DNA from: DATARH01 sp050246595
GTDB lineage: Bacteria > Pseudomonadota > Alphaproteobacteria > ATCC43930 > CGMCC-115725
Assembly (NCBI GenBank): GCA_050246595.1
Contig: JBFWVT010000014.1
Location: forward strand, 16,870-80,869
Direction of reading: 5' to 3'
Length of the DNA: 64,000 nt
Below are positions 41,302-50,022 of the stretch, piece after piece. The position numbers were made by a program, and so were the translations under genes. Position 1 is the stretch's first letter; every line of letters begins with the position of its first letter. A model generated the notes under the pieces. It did no database searches and was not told where the DNA came from. It saw only the letters and a list, made by a program, of their open reading frames with translations.

Positions 41302-43446
41302 TCACACCGCCGCCGGTTCCCTCGCCGGTTCGCTCTGGCGGCGGGAGGGGCCGAGATCCTCGCCGGTCTGTTGATCGACTTGGCGCAGGCTGAGCTTGAC
41401 CTTGCCGCGGTCGTCAAAGCCGAGCACCTTGACCTTGACCGGGTCGCCGACCTTGACGACGTCCGATACCTTGCCGACACGCTGCTGCGACAGTTCGCTG
41501 ATATGGACGAGCCCGTCGCGCGAACCGAGAAAGTTTACAAAGGCGCCGAAATCGACGACCTTGACGACCTTGCCCGGATAGATCACACCGACTTCCGGTT
41601 CGGCGACGATGCCGCGGATCCAGTCGATCGCGGCCTGCGCCGCTTTGGAGTCGACCGCGGCGACCTTGATTGTGCCGTCGTCGTCGATATCGACCTTGGC
41701 GCCGGTTGTCTCGGTGATCTCGCGGATGATCTTGCCGCCGGAGCCGATGACATCGCGGATCTTGTCGCGCGGGATCGCGAAGGTGGTGATCCGCGGTGCG
41801 TTTTCGCTGACCTCCTCGCGCGCCCCGGTCAGCGCCTTGGCCATTTCGCCGAGGATGTGGCGGCGCCCGTCTCTCGCCTGATCGAGCGCGACGCGCATGA
41901 TCTCCTCGGTGATCGAGGTGATCTTGATATCCATCTGCAGCGCCGTAATGCCGCGCTCGCTGCCGGCGACCTTGAAGTCCATGTCGCCGAGATGGTCCTC
42001 GTCGCCGAGGATATCCGACAGCACGGCAAAACCGTCCTGCTCCTTGATCAGCCCCATCGCGATCCCGGCGACCGGGCGCGGCAGCGGCACGCCGGCATCC
42101 ATCAAGGCGAGCGAGGCGCCGCACACCGACGCCATCGACGACGAGCCGTTTGATTCGGTGATCTCGGAGACGACCCGGATCGTGTAGGGGAAACTGTCCT
42201 TTGGCGGTAGCAGCGGACGCACGGCGCGCCAGGCGAGCTTGCCATGCCCGACTTCGCGCCGTCCCGGCGATCCCACCCGGCCGGCCTCGCCGGTCGAATA
42301 GGGCGGGAAATTGTAATGCAGCATGAAGTTTTCGCGGTATTCGCCTTCCAGCGCGTCGATCACCTGCTCGTCCTGGCCGGTGCCGAGCGTCGCGACGACC
42401 AGCGCCTGCGTCTCGCCGCGCGTGAACAGCACCGAACCATGCGCCCGCGGCAGAATGCCGACCTGGCAGTCGATCGGCCGCACCGTTTTCGTGTCACGCC
42501 CGTCGATCCGGGTTCCGTCACGGAGGATCGCGCCGCGCACGATCCCCTTCTCGATGTCCTTGAACAGCTTCAGCGCCAGCGCCCGCTCCTCGTCATTCTC
42601 GAACAGGCCGACAACGCCGAGCCTGGCCGCGTCGAGCCGGTCGCTGCGCTCCTGCTTGCCGCGCTCGCGATAGGCGGCCTCGATCTGCGGTCCGACCGAA
42701 TCGCGCAGCCGCGCCTCGATCTCGCCCTTGTTGGCGGGCGGCTCGGGCAGGTTCCACGGGTCGCGCGCGCAGATCTCGGCCAACTCGATGATCGCCTCGA
42801 TGACCGGCTGAAAGCTGGTGTGTCCGAATGTGACCGCGCCGAGCATGACCTCTTCGGACAGCTCCTTGGCTTCCGATTCGACCATCAGCACGCCCTCGCT
42901 GGTGCCGGCGACGACGAGATCGAGCTGCGAACGCGGCATCTGGTCGAGGGTCGGGTTCAGGACATATCCGCCGTTGATATAACCGACGCGACAGCCGCCG
43001 ATCGGACCCATGAATGGGATGCCGGACAAAGTCAGCGCCGCCGACGCGCCGATCATCGAGACGATGTCCGGATCGTTTTCGAGGTCGTGGCTCAATACGG
43101 TGCAGATGACCTGTGTTTCATTGAGGAAACCCGGCACGAAGAGCGGCCGGATCGGCCGGTCGATGAGCCGCGAGACCAGCGTTTCCTTTTCCGAGGGCCG
43201 GCCTTCGCGCTTGAAGAAGCCTCCGGGGATCTTGCCGGCGGCAAATGTCTTTTCCTGGTAATTGACCGTCAGCGGAAAGAAATCCTGGCCGGGTTTTGCC
43301 GATTTCATCGCGACAGCGGTGCAAAGGACGGTCGTCTCGCCATAGGTCGCCATTACCGCGCCGTCGGCCTGCCGGGCGATCTTGCCGGTTTCGAGCACAA
43401 GGCGGCGACCTCCCCACATCAACTCTTTACGAAATACCTGGAACAT
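41302..43446 (-). CDS. pnp: Polynucleotide phosphorylase
   Basis: A 714-residue exoribonuclease (3'-5' phosphorolysis). The first RNase PH domain starts MFQVFRKELMWGGRRLVLET; GKIPGGFFKREGRPSEKETL and RPIRPLFVPGF are signature stretches. The second, catalytic PH domain includes SNGSSSMASVCGASLALMDAG and the phosphate-binding GDEDHLGDMDFKVAG. The KH domain is IPRDKIRDVIGSGGKIIREI and the S1 domain GKVVKVVDFGAFVNFLGSRD. All parts are complete. Gene order rpsO-pnp is conserved in most proteobacteria; here a palindromic element lies between them. Confidence 0.97.
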   Translation of the reverse strand: MFQVFRKELMWGGRRLVLETGKIARQADGAVMATYGETTVLCTAVAMKSAKPGQDFFPLTVNYQEKTFAAGKIPGGFFKREGRPSEKETLVSRLIDRPIRPLFVPGFLNETQVICTVLSHDLENDPDIVSMIGASAALTLSGIPFMGPIGGCRVGYINGGYVLNPTLDQMPRSQLDLVVAGTSEGVLMVESEAKELSEEVMLGAVTFGHTSFQPVIEAIIELAEICARDPWNLPEPPANKGEIEARLRDSVGPQIEAAYRERGKQERSDRLDAARLGVVGLFENDEERALALKLFKDIEKGIVRGAILRDGTRIDGRDTKTVRPIDCQVGILPRAHGSVLFTRGETQALVVATLGTGQDEQVIDALEGEYRENFMLHYNFPPYSTGEAGRVGSPGRREVGHGKLAWRAVRPLLPPKDSFPYTIRVVSEITESNGSSSMASVCGASLALMDAGVPLPRPVAGIAMGLIKEQDGFAVLSDILGDEDHLGDMDFKVAGSERGITALQMDIKITSITEEIMRVALDQARDGRRHILGEMAKALTGAREEVSENAPRITTFAIPRDKIRDVIGSGGKIIREITETTGAKVDIDDDGTIKVAAVDSKAAQAAIDWIRGIVAEPEVGVIYPGKVVKVVDFGAFVNFLGSRDGLVHISELSQQRVGKVSDVVKVGDPVKVKVLGFDDRGKVKLSLRQVDQQTGEDLGPSRRQSEPAREPAAV

Positions 43447-43583
43447 CCGTTATCTTCCTTCCGAACAGACAAACGGCGCCGCAGACGGACCCGCGCGCCG
43501 TCCCGTGGTGGGACGTCCCACCACCGTGAACACCGCCTCCCCGCGATGTGCACCGCATATGGCTACTCTGGAGCTGGCGGCAA

Positions 43584-43640
43584 TAATCGGAGCGCGGGCG
43601 TCCCGCCCGCAAATGGGGCAAGATGCCCGCGCTCCGATTA
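43584..43640. repeat. Perfect 16 bp inverted repeat between rpsO and pnp
   Basis: TAATCGGAGCGCGGGC (43584-43599) and GCCCGCGCTCCGATTA (43625-43640) are exact complements, with 25 bases between. It starts seven bases after the rpsO stop on the minus strand. No T-run follows, so it is more likely an mRNA processing/stabilising hairpin or a REP-like element than an intrinsic terminator. CGGGCGTCCCGCCCG in the loop could form a smaller hairpin. Confidence 0.92.
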
Positions 43641-43646
43641 CCCGCC

Positions 43647-43916
43647 TCAGCGACGCAGACCAAGACGGCCGATCAGACTGGCATAGCGCTCGGCATCGAC
43701 CCCTTTCAGGTAATCGAGCAGGCGGCGGCGTTGCCCGACCATGACCAGGAGACCTCGCCGGGAATGAAAATCCTTTTTGTGCGAGGCGAGATGATCGGTC
43801 AGGTTGCGGATGCGTTCCGACAGGATCGCCACCTGCACCTCGGGCGAGCCGGTATCGCCTGTTTTGAGTGCGTACTCGCCGATCAGCGCCTGCTTGCGCT
43901 CGGGGGTAATCGACAT
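43647..43916 (-). CDS. rpsO: Ribosomal protein S15
   Basis: The start MSITPERKQALIGEYALKTG (ATG at 43916) gives the standard 89 residues. TGSPEVQVAILSERIRNLTDHL and HKKDFHSRRGLLVMVGQRRR are the rRNA-binding helices of S15, which organises the 30S platform. The open frame extends five codons upstream (MKENP) within the ribosome-site region (GGAAAA). It follows truB and precedes pnp, the classic order. Confidence 0.98.
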   Translation of the reverse strand: MSITPERKQALIGEYALKTGDTGSPEVQVAILSERIRNLTDHLASHKKDFHSRRGLLVMVGQRRRLLDYLKGVDAERYASLIGRLGLRR

Positions 43917-43927
43917 CGGGTTTTCCT

Positions 43928-44869
43928 TCAACGATTGATAATGCGCACCGGCCGAAGCGCGCCATCCTCGAAACGCGCCAACGCGACGACAAGACGGTCC
44001 TGCCGCGCGCTGACGAGCGTTCCTTCCTCAATCCCGCTCGTATTGGCAGGATCGGCGCAGAGACGCTCGCGCAAATCGCGCAGCGGGACTCGCTGCCCGT
44101 GGCGCAATCGAGCCGCTTCGGCTGCCGTCACGGCGAGCGCCGGGATGTCGTCCAGCGCCGTCTCGATCGGCAGGAGATGCTCGGAAGCGGCCAGACTATG
44201 CCCGAGCGCCACGGCCTGTTCCAGCGAAATCGCCTGTGCCTCGGTGAACCGCCCGACCCGTAGGCGGCGTAATTCGGCGATATGCCCGAGCGTGCCAAGC
44301 GAAGCGGCGAGGTCACGCGCCAGCGAGCGAATATAGGTGCCCGCGCCGACCTCGGCCTCGAAATCGGCATGATCGGGGTCAGGCATCCCAAGCAGCGTCA
44401 GTTCGGCGATCTCGACCGGTCGCGCCGCCAATTCCGGCATCTCGCCGGCGCGGGCCAGCGCATAGGCGCGTCTTCCGGCGACCTTGATCGCGGAGTAGGC
44501 CGGCGGAAGCTGCCATACCGTCCCGGTGAAGCGCGGCAGCGCCGCCCGCACGGCCGCTGCGTCGGGCCGTACCGCGCTCTTGGCGAGGGGCGCGCCCTCG
44601 CGGTCCTCGGTATCGGTCGCGACGCCCCACCGGATGCGGAAGCGGTAGCGCTTCTTCCCGGCGGTCGCGAATTGCGCGGTCTTTGTCGCTTCGCCAAGCG
44701 CCAGTGGCAGCACGCCGGTGGCGAGCGGATCGAGCGTGCCGGCATGCCCGACCTTCGCCCCAGCGGCTTTTGCTGCAATGACACGCTTGACCGCGCCAAC
44801 GACCCGCGCCGAGGTGATCCCGGCCGGTTTGTCAATGACGAGCCAGCCGTGCAGCGCACCTGCCCCCAT
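43928..44869 (-). CDS. truB: tRNA pseudouridine-55 synthase
   Basis: A 313-residue enzyme that makes pseudouridine at position 55 in the T-loop of tRNAs. The catalytic Asp is in VGHAGTLDPLATGVLPLALG (about residue 45). GWLVIDKPAGITSARVV and RKRYRFRIRWGVATDTEDRE, QLPPAYSAIKVAGRRAYALAR follow in family order. The C-terminal PUA-like region is short. The stop lies 11 bases upstream of the rpsO start, so these are co-transcribed. A palindromic repeat separates it from rbfA. Confidence 0.95.
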   Translation of the reverse strand: MGAGALHGWLVIDKPAGITSARVVGAVKRVIAAKAAGAKVGHAGTLDPLATGVLPLALGEATKTAQFATAGKKRYRFRIRWGVATDTEDREGAPLAKSAVRPDAAAVRAALPRFTGTVWQLPPAYSAIKVAGRRAYALARAGEMPELAARPVEIAELTLLGMPDPDHADFEAEVGAGTYIRSLARDLAASLGTLGHIAELRRLRVGRFTEAQAISLEQAVALGHSLAASEHLLPIETALDDIPALAVTAAEAARLRHGQRVPLRDLRERLCADPANTSGIEEGTLVSARQDRLVVALARFEDGALRPVRIINR

Positions 44870-44873
44870 CTTT

Positions 44874-44922
44874 CCCTCCCCTGTGATCCCCGGATCAAGT
44901 CCGGGGAGGGTTAGGGAGGGGG
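44874..44922. repeat. Palindromic REP-like element between rbfA and truB
   Basis: CCCTCCC, the core CCCCGGATCAAGTCCGGGG, and AGGGTTAGGGAGGG. It is the inverse orientation of the elements at 26316 and 47673 and lies immediately after the rbfA stop, between two co-oriented genes. Confidence 0.9.
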
Positions 44923-45378
44923 CTACTCGTTTTCCTCATTCTCCCGGTCCGCTGCGAGATCGCGCTCGACCTCGGGGCGGTGCAGCAGTTCCGAGATGCG
45001 GGCGGCACTGTCGAACGCGTTGTCGTAGGCGAACGCAACATTCGGCGCTTGGCGCAGTTCGACATTGCGCGCCAGCATCGTCCTCAGATACGGCGCGCTG
45101 CGCTTCAGCCCGCTCATGATCTCGTCGGCGTTGGCGCCGGCCAGCGGTATCACATAAGCGGTCGCGTTCTTCAGATCGGGGCTGACCCGCACCTCGGTCA
45201 CGGTGATGTTGGCGTCGCGCAACGCCGGATCGCGCAATTCGCCGGGGCGCAAAAGTTGCGCGAGCGCGTGGCGCAGCTCCTCGCCGACCCGCAACTGCCG
45301 CTGGCTCGGGGCGCGGGGTCCGCCGCTCCGCCCGCCCGAATGGTCCTCTTCCCGCCGTCTGGCCATAGCCGCGCCCAT
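44923..45378 (-). CDS. rbfA: Ribosome-binding factor A
   Basis: A 151-residue KH-like ribosome maturation factor acting late in 30S assembly and cold adaptation. RQLRVGEELRHALAQLLRPG and ANITVTEVRVSPDLKNATAYV are characteristic; SAPYLRTMLARNVELRQAPNVAF is the C-terminal signature ending in DSAARISELL. The start (ATG at 45378, or ATG at 45366) directly follows the tyrS stop (TGAATG). The C terminus ends with acidic residues, abutting a palindromic repeat. Confidence 0.93.
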   Translation of the reverse strand: MGAAMARRREEDHSGGRSGGPRAPSQRQLRVGEELRHALAQLLRPGELRDPALRDANITVTEVRVSPDLKNATAYVIPLAGANADEIMSGLKRSAPYLRTMLARNVELRQAPNVAFAYDNAFDSAARISELLHRPEVERDLAADRENEENE

Positions 45379-46635
45379 TCACTCCGGCCGCACCAGCGCG
45401 TGCCGCTTGCGGCCGGCGCTGAGCTTGACGTGACCCTGCGGATCGAGATCGGCAAGCGAGACCGGCGTTGTTTCGCCGCTGACGATCCTGTCGTTGATCC
45501 GCGCGCCGCCGCCCTTGATCAGCCGCCGTGCCTCGCTGTTTGACGCGGCAAGCCCGGCGCGCACGAACAGCTCGAAGGCCGGCACGCCGCGTTCGAGCTG
45601 TTCGCGCGGCACCGCGATTTGCGGCAGCGCGCCGCCGACCGCGCCGGCTTCGAACACCTCGCGCGCGGTCTCGGCGGCAGAATCGGCCGCCTCGCGCCCG
45701 TGCGCCAGTGCGGTCGCCTCGGTCGCCAGCACCTTTTTCGCCTCGTTGATCTCGGCGTCGGCCAGCGTTTCGAGCCGCGCGATCTTGTCGAGCGGCAATT
45801 CGGTATAGAGGCGCAGAAACCGCCCGACATCCTCATCCTCGGTGTTGCGCCAGAATTGCCAGTAATCGTAGGGCGGCAGCCGCTCGGCGTTGAGCCAGAC
45901 CGCGCCCTGCGCGCTCTTGCCCATCTTGGCGCCCGACGCGGTCGTCAGCAGCGGCGTCGTCAACCCGAACAATGTGCGTCCGTCGCTGCGCCGACCGAGT
46001 TCGACGCCGGCGACGATATTGCCCCACTGATCGGAGCCGCCCATCTGCAACGCGCACCCGAGCCGTCGCGCCAGCTCGGTGAAATCATAGGCTTGCAGCA
46101 CCGGGTAGTTGAATTCGAGAAACGACAGCGGCTGGTCGCGGTCGAGCCGCAGCCTTACGCTGTCCTGTGTCAGCATGCGGTTGACCGAGAAATGCCGGCC
46201 GACATCGCGCAGAAACGGGATATAGCGCAATTCATCGAGCCAGTCGGCGTTGTTGACCATGACCGCGTCGGTCGGCCCGTCGCCGAATTGCAGAAATCGG
46301 GCGAAAACCTTACGGATTCCGGCCATGTTGCGCGCGATCGCCGATTCATCGAGCAACTGGCGCGCCTCGTCCTTGCCCGACGGGTCGCCGATCCTGGTCG
46401 TGCCGCCGCCCATCAGCACGATCGGTTTGTTGCCGGTCTTCTGGAACAGTCGCAGCAGCATGATCGACAACAGATTGCCGATATGCAGGCTGTCGGCCGT
46501 GCAATCATAGCCGACATAGGCCGTAACCGGCCCGGCGGTCAGACGCGCGTCGAGCCCGCTGAAATCGGTGCATTGATGGATATAGCCGCGCTCGGCGGCG
46601 GCGGCGAGAAAGGCGGAGCGGTGGGTCGAGGACAT
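45379..46635 (-). CDS. tyrS: Tyrosyl-tRNA synthetase
   Basis: The ATG at 46635 gives 418 residues (MSSTHRSAFLAAAAERGYIH). The tyrosine pocket is VTAYVGYDCTADSLHIGNLL, with the HIGH-like LHIGN; ALQMGGSDQWGNIVAGVELG and the KMSKS variant SGAKMGKSAQGAVWL follow; the S4 RNA-binding domain is at the C terminus (GLAASNSEARRLIKGGGARIND). It charges tRNA-Tyr. The longer frame to 46974 lies inside anmK and is a shadow. Its start codon overlaps the oppositely oriented anmK start by two bases, a very tight divergent arrangement. Confidence 0.95.
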   Translation of the reverse strand: MSSTHRSAFLAAAAERGYIHQCTDFSGLDARLTAGPVTAYVGYDCTADSLHIGNLLSIMLLRLFQKTGNKPIVLMGGGTTRIGDPSGKDEARQLLDESAIARNMAGIRKVFARFLQFGDGPTDAVMVNNADWLDELRYIPFLRDVGRHFSVNRMLTQDSVRLRLDRDQPLSFLEFNYPVLQAYDFTELARRLGCALQMGGSDQWGNIVAGVELGRRSDGRTLFGLTTPLLTTASGAKMGKSAQGAVWLNAERLPPYDYWQFWRNTEDEDVGRFLRLYTELPLDKIARLETLADAEINEAKKVLATEATALAHGREAADSAAETAREVFEAGAVGGALPQIAVPREQLERGVPAFELFVRAGLAASNSEARRLIKGGGARINDRIVSGETTPVSLADLDPQGHVKLSAGRKRHALVRPE

Positions 46636-47953
46636 GGCGGGGTCATCTAACACAAATCTGCGACATGCGGTGGGGCTGATGAGCGGCACCTCGCTCGACG
46701 GCATCGATGTCGCGGCGCTGGCGACCGACGGCGAACGCAAAGCGATTGCCGGACCGGCGGAAACGTTCCCGTACCCGCCCGGGTTCCGCGACAGGCTGCG
46801 CAACATTCTCGGCGGCGCCGGCCCGCGAGCCGAGATCGCCGCCGTCGAGGCCGAGCTGACCTGGCTCCATGCCGAGACCGTCGCGCGCTTTCGCGAGCGC
46901 TTTCCGCAAATCGCGATCGAGCTGATCGGGTTCCACGGACACACGATCCTGCACCGTCCCGAACAGCGCCGCACTTGGCAGATCGGCGACGGCGCGCTGC
47001 TCGCGCAGCTGACCGGGATCGATATCGTCGGCGATTTCCGCAGCGCGGACGTCGCGGCAGGCGGGCAGGGGGCACCGCTGGCGCCGCTCTATCACGCCGC
47101 GCTCGCCGCTGCGTTGCCAGAGCCGGTCGCGGTACTGAACCTCGGCGGGGTCGGCAACGTGACCTGGATCGGCCCGGGGATCGGCGACGGACCGGACGCG
47201 ATCCTCGCCTTCGACACCGGACCGGGCAACGCGCTGATCGACGACTGGGTGCGGCGCCATACCGGTCAGGCCGCCGATTTCGACGGCGCGTTGACCCTCG
47301 CCGGCCAAGTGTCCGAGGCGCATGTCGCCCGCTTCCTGGAGCATCCGTTTTTTGCGCGCCTTCCGCCGAAATCGCTCGACCGCGACGATTTCCGCGACGC
47401 AATACCGGAGGGTCTGTCGGTCGCGGACGGCGCCGCGACATTGACCGAGATGACCGCCGCCGCGGTCGCCGCCGCAATCCGGCACTTCCCGGCGCCACCG
47501 CGCGAGTGGCTGGTCTGCGGCGGCGGAAGACACAATCCGGCGATCATGGCGGCGTTGGCGCGACGGCTCGGCACCGGGGTTTCCGTGTCCGCCGAATACC
47601 CCCACCCCGACCCTCCCCCGCCAGCGGGGGAGGCGGAAACGAGCGCGCGTCTATCAAACCCTCCTCCGCGTAGCCCCCTCCCTAACCCTCCCCTCCCCGG
47701 ACTTGATCCGGGGATCACGGGGGAGGGCAGGGTGGGGGTGCCGGCTGCTGTCTCTCCCTCTGAGAGGAAAACGGGCAGATTCGGGACAATTGTCCGCCCG
47801 GTCGAGGCGGTTGGCTGGGACGGCGACGCGCTCGAAGCGCAGGCCTTCGCCTATCTCGCGGTCCGCTCGCTGCGCGGTCTGCCGCTCAGCCTGCCGACGA
47901 CAACCGGAGCGCCGCGCCCGATGCCCGGAGGCCGATTGTTCCGCGCCGCTTAG
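46634..47953 (+). CDS. anmK: Anhydro-N-acetylmuramic acid kinase with an in-frame repeat insertion
   Basis: A 439-residue protein; AnmK is usually about 370. It phosphorylates and opens anhydroMurNAc during peptidoglycan recycling. The ATP-binding start is VGLMSGTSLDGIDVAAL; IGFHGHTILHRPEQRRTWQI, AVLNLGGVGNVTWIGPG and LAFDTGPGNALIDDWVRRHT follow in family order. The C-terminal GWDGDALEAQAFAYLAVRSL is also typical. Residues about 321-375 (YPHPDPPPPAGEAE ... PGLDPGITGEGRVG) are encoded by two palindromic repeats and are foreign to the family; they sit between CGGGRHNPAIMAALARRLG and the C-terminal segment, keeping the frame. The start (ATG 46634) overlaps that of tyrS. Confidence 0.92.
   Translation: MAGSSNTNLRHAVGLMSGTSLDGIDVAALATDGERKAIAGPAETFPYPPGFRDRLRNILGGAGPRAEIAAVEAELTWLHAETVARFRERFPQIAIELIGFHGHTILHRPEQRRTWQIGDGALLAQLTGIDIVGDFRSADVAAGGQGAPLAPLYHAALAAALPEPVAVLNLGGVGNVTWIGPGIGDGPDAILAFDTGPGNALIDDWVRRHTGQAADFDGALTLAGQVSEAHVARFLEHPFFARLPPKSLDRDDFRDAIPEGLSVADGAATLTEMTAAAVAAAIRHFPAPPREWLVCGGGRHNPAIMAALARRLGTGVSVSAEYPHPDPPPPAGEAETSARLSNPPPRSPLPNPPLPGLDPGITGEGRVGVPAAVSPSERKTGRFGTIVRPVEAVGWDGDALEAQAFAYLAVRSLRGLPLSLPTTTGAPRPMPGGRLFRAA
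47598..47738. repeat. Two REP-like palindromes inside anmK
   Basis: CCCACCCCGACCCTCCCCCG with CAGCGGGGGAGG lies at about 47600-47632, and the element with core CCCCGGACTTGATCCGGGG lies at about 47673-47738. The latter is nearly identical to the one in the Nfn-like gene at 26316 and inverse to the one at 44874. Both are in frame. Confidence 0.9.
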
Positions 47954-48378
47954 CGGCCAATTTCGGACGATACCGGCAAGCCAAGCTCCCGCGTCAGCAA
48001 AAGCTGGTCCCAGTTGTTCCACCCTTCGCGGATCCTGCCGCCCTCGATGCGCAGAAAAATCATCCCGGTGAGGGTCAGCGATTTGTGCGTCGCGGCGATC
48101 CCCAGACCGTCGCCCCGGTGGGTCATCGTGGCCGTCCAGCGGGCTGCGACCCTGTCCCCCTCCGCGACGACATCCTCGATCGAGAACCGGATGTCCGGAA
48201 ACGCCCCGCGAAGCTGGCTCCAGAACGGCTTGAACGCCGCCGGCCCGATGTGAGCCTGACCGGCGCCGCCCAAATCGTGCCCCACGGCATCGGGCGCAAG
48301 CAGCTCGTCGATCGTCTCCTCCCGACCCTGATTCCAGACCTCCTCAAACCAGCGCCGCAGGATCGCCGCGTTGTCCAT
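47950..48378 (-). CDS. SnoaL/NTF2-like polyketide-cyclase-fold protein
   Basis: The ATG at 48378 gives 142 residues. AAILRRWFEEVWNQGREETI, LLAPDAVGHDLGG, PDIRFSIEDVVAEGDRVAAR and LRIEGGRIREGWNNWDQLLL match the SnoaL-like ester cyclase family. These act on unknown small molecules here. The 3' end overlaps the anmK stop by four bases (convergent). It follows the glcD gene on the same strand after about 75 bases. Confidence 0.85.
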   Translation of the reverse strand: MDNAAILRRWFEEVWNQGREETIDELLAPDAVGHDLGGAGQAHIGPAAFKPFWSQLRGAFPDIRFSIEDVVAEGDRVAARWTATMTHRGDGLGIAATHKSLTLTGMIFLRIEGGRIREGWNNWDQLLLTRELGLPVSSEIGR

Positions 48379-48452
48379 TGCCTCCCCTTTCGTCGTTGCC
48401 CCGCAGCATATGGCGGGAAGCGAGCCGCCGGAACCCGGTTGGGCAACGCCGG

Positions 48453-49940
48453 TCAGAGCCGCGGCAGTTCCGGATGAGGCAGTTGTCCCCGATGGACGTG
48501 CAGCCGGCCCAGTTCGGCGCAGCGGTGCAAGGTCGGAAACACCTTGCCGGGGTTGAGCAGCCCGTCCGGATCGAAGGCGCATTTCAGGCGCTGCTGGTGC
48601 GCGAGGTCGGTCTCGTCGAACATTTCTCCCATCAGATCGCGCTTCTCGACCCCGATCCCGTGCTCGCCGGTCAGGACGCCGCCGACCCGCACGCACAGCC
48701 GCAATATGTCGGCGCCAAACGCTTCGGCGCGCTCGATCTGGCCGGGCTGGTTCGCGTCATACAGGATCAGCGGGTGCAGATTGCCGTCGCCGGCGTGAAA
48801 CACGTTCGCAACCGCCAGCCCGTACTGCTCGGACAATTCGCGCATGCGCGCCAGCACCTCGGGGAGCCGCGCGCGCGGGATCGTGCCGTCCATGCAGAAA
48901 TAATCGGGCGAAATGCGGCCCACCGCCGGAAACGCCGCCTTTCTTCCGGCCCAGAACGCCAGCCGCTCGGTCTCGCTCTGGCTCACCCGGATCGAGCTTG
49001 CGCGATTGTCGCGGGCGATCTCCTCGACCCGGCCGATCAGATAATCGACCTCGGCCTCGGGTCCGTCCAGCTCGACGATCAACAGCGCCTCGACATCGCG
49101 CGGATAACCGGCATGGACAAAATCCTCGGCGGCATGGATCGCTGGCCGGTCCATCATCTCCATCCCACCGGGGATGATGCCGGCGCCAATGATCGCGGCG
49201 ACACAGCTTCCGGCACCCTCGGTTTCGGCGAAACCGATCAGCAATGCCCGCGCGGTCGGCGGTTTCCGCAGGATGCGCACCGTGACCTCGGTAACAACGC
49301 CGAGCAGCCCCTCCGACCCGGTCAGCACGCCCATCAGGTCGTACCCGCCGGGATCGAGGTGCTTGCCGCCGAGCTGCACGATCTCGCCGTCGATCAGCAC
49401 GACTTCGAGACCAAGCAGATTGTTTGTCGTCAGCCCGTATTTGAGGCAATGCACCCCGCCCGAATTCTCGGCGACATTGCCGCCGATCGTGCAGGCGATC
49501 TGGCTCGACGGGTCGGGCGCGTAATAGAACCCCTCCGCCGCGACTGCGTGGCTGATCCCGAGATTGGTGACACCGGGCTGCGCGACGACGCACCGGTTGT
49601 CGTAATCGATATCGAGAATGCGGTTGAACTTGCCCAGCCCGAGCAGCACGCCATCGGCCAGCGGCAACGCCCCACCCGACAGCGATGTGCCGGCGCCGCG
49701 CGGCACGATTTTGACGCCCTCCTCCTTGCAGTAGCGCAGCACCGCGGCGACCTGCGCCACCGTCGAGGGCAGCACCACCATCAGCGGCGGCTGGCGATAC
49801 GCGGTCAGCCCGTCGCTTTCATACGCGCGGCGCTGCGGCTCCGAGACGATGACGCCCTCGCCGGGCACGATTTGCCGCAGCGCGGCGGCGATCGCGTCGC
49901 GCCTTGCGATCACCGAGGTATCGGGGGCGGGCATTTCCAT
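48453..49940 (-). CDS. FAD-linked oxidase, glycolate oxidase GlcD-like
   Basis: A 495-residue FAD-binding PCMH-type oxidase. PRGAGTSLSGGALPLADGVL is the FAD phosphate-binding loop; APDPSSQIACTIGGNVAENS and GVLTGSEGLLGVVTEVTVRI are conserved GlcD segments. The C-terminal NVFHAGDGNLHPLILYD and VGGVLTGEHGIGVEKR carry the active-site and FAD contacts. It resembles GlcD of the glycolate oxidase complex or a D-lactate dehydrogenase; GlcE and GlcF are not beside it, so the electron acceptor is not shown. Ends at the SnoaL-like gene. Confidence 0.87.
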   Translation of the reverse strand: MEMPAPDTSVIARRDAIAAALRQIVPGEGVIVSEPQRRAYESDGLTAYRQPPLMVVLPSTVAQVAAVLRYCKEEGVKIVPRGAGTSLSGGALPLADGVLLGLGKFNRILDIDYDNRCVVAQPGVTNLGISHAVAAEGFYYAPDPSSQIACTIGGNVAENSGGVHCLKYGLTTNNLLGLEVVLIDGEIVQLGGKHLDPGGYDLMGVLTGSEGLLGVVTEVTVRILRKPPTARALLIGFAETEGAGSCVAAIIGAGIIPGGMEMMDRPAIHAAEDFVHAGYPRDVEALLIVELDGPEAEVDYLIGRVEEIARDNRASSIRVSQSETERLAFWAGRKAAFPAVGRISPDYFCMDGTIPRARLPEVLARMRELSEQYGLAVANVFHAGDGNLHPLILYDANQPGQIERAEAFGADILRLCVRVGGVLTGEHGIGVEKRDLMGEMFDETDLAHQQRLKCAFDPDGLLNPGKVFPTLHRCAELGRLHVHRGQLPHPELPRL

Positions 49941-50022
49941 GCGCCGATCCTCTCACTGCGCCGCGCGAACCGCGAGGATTTTTCAGCGAGCTTTGTCGTA
50001 CCCACCTCGGTCGGATGGGGAT

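Noticed and set aside
41302..43686. Long plus-strand frames opposite pnp
   Set aside because: Mirror frames of a strongly biased GC-rich gene; pnp is complete and unmistakable on the minus strand.
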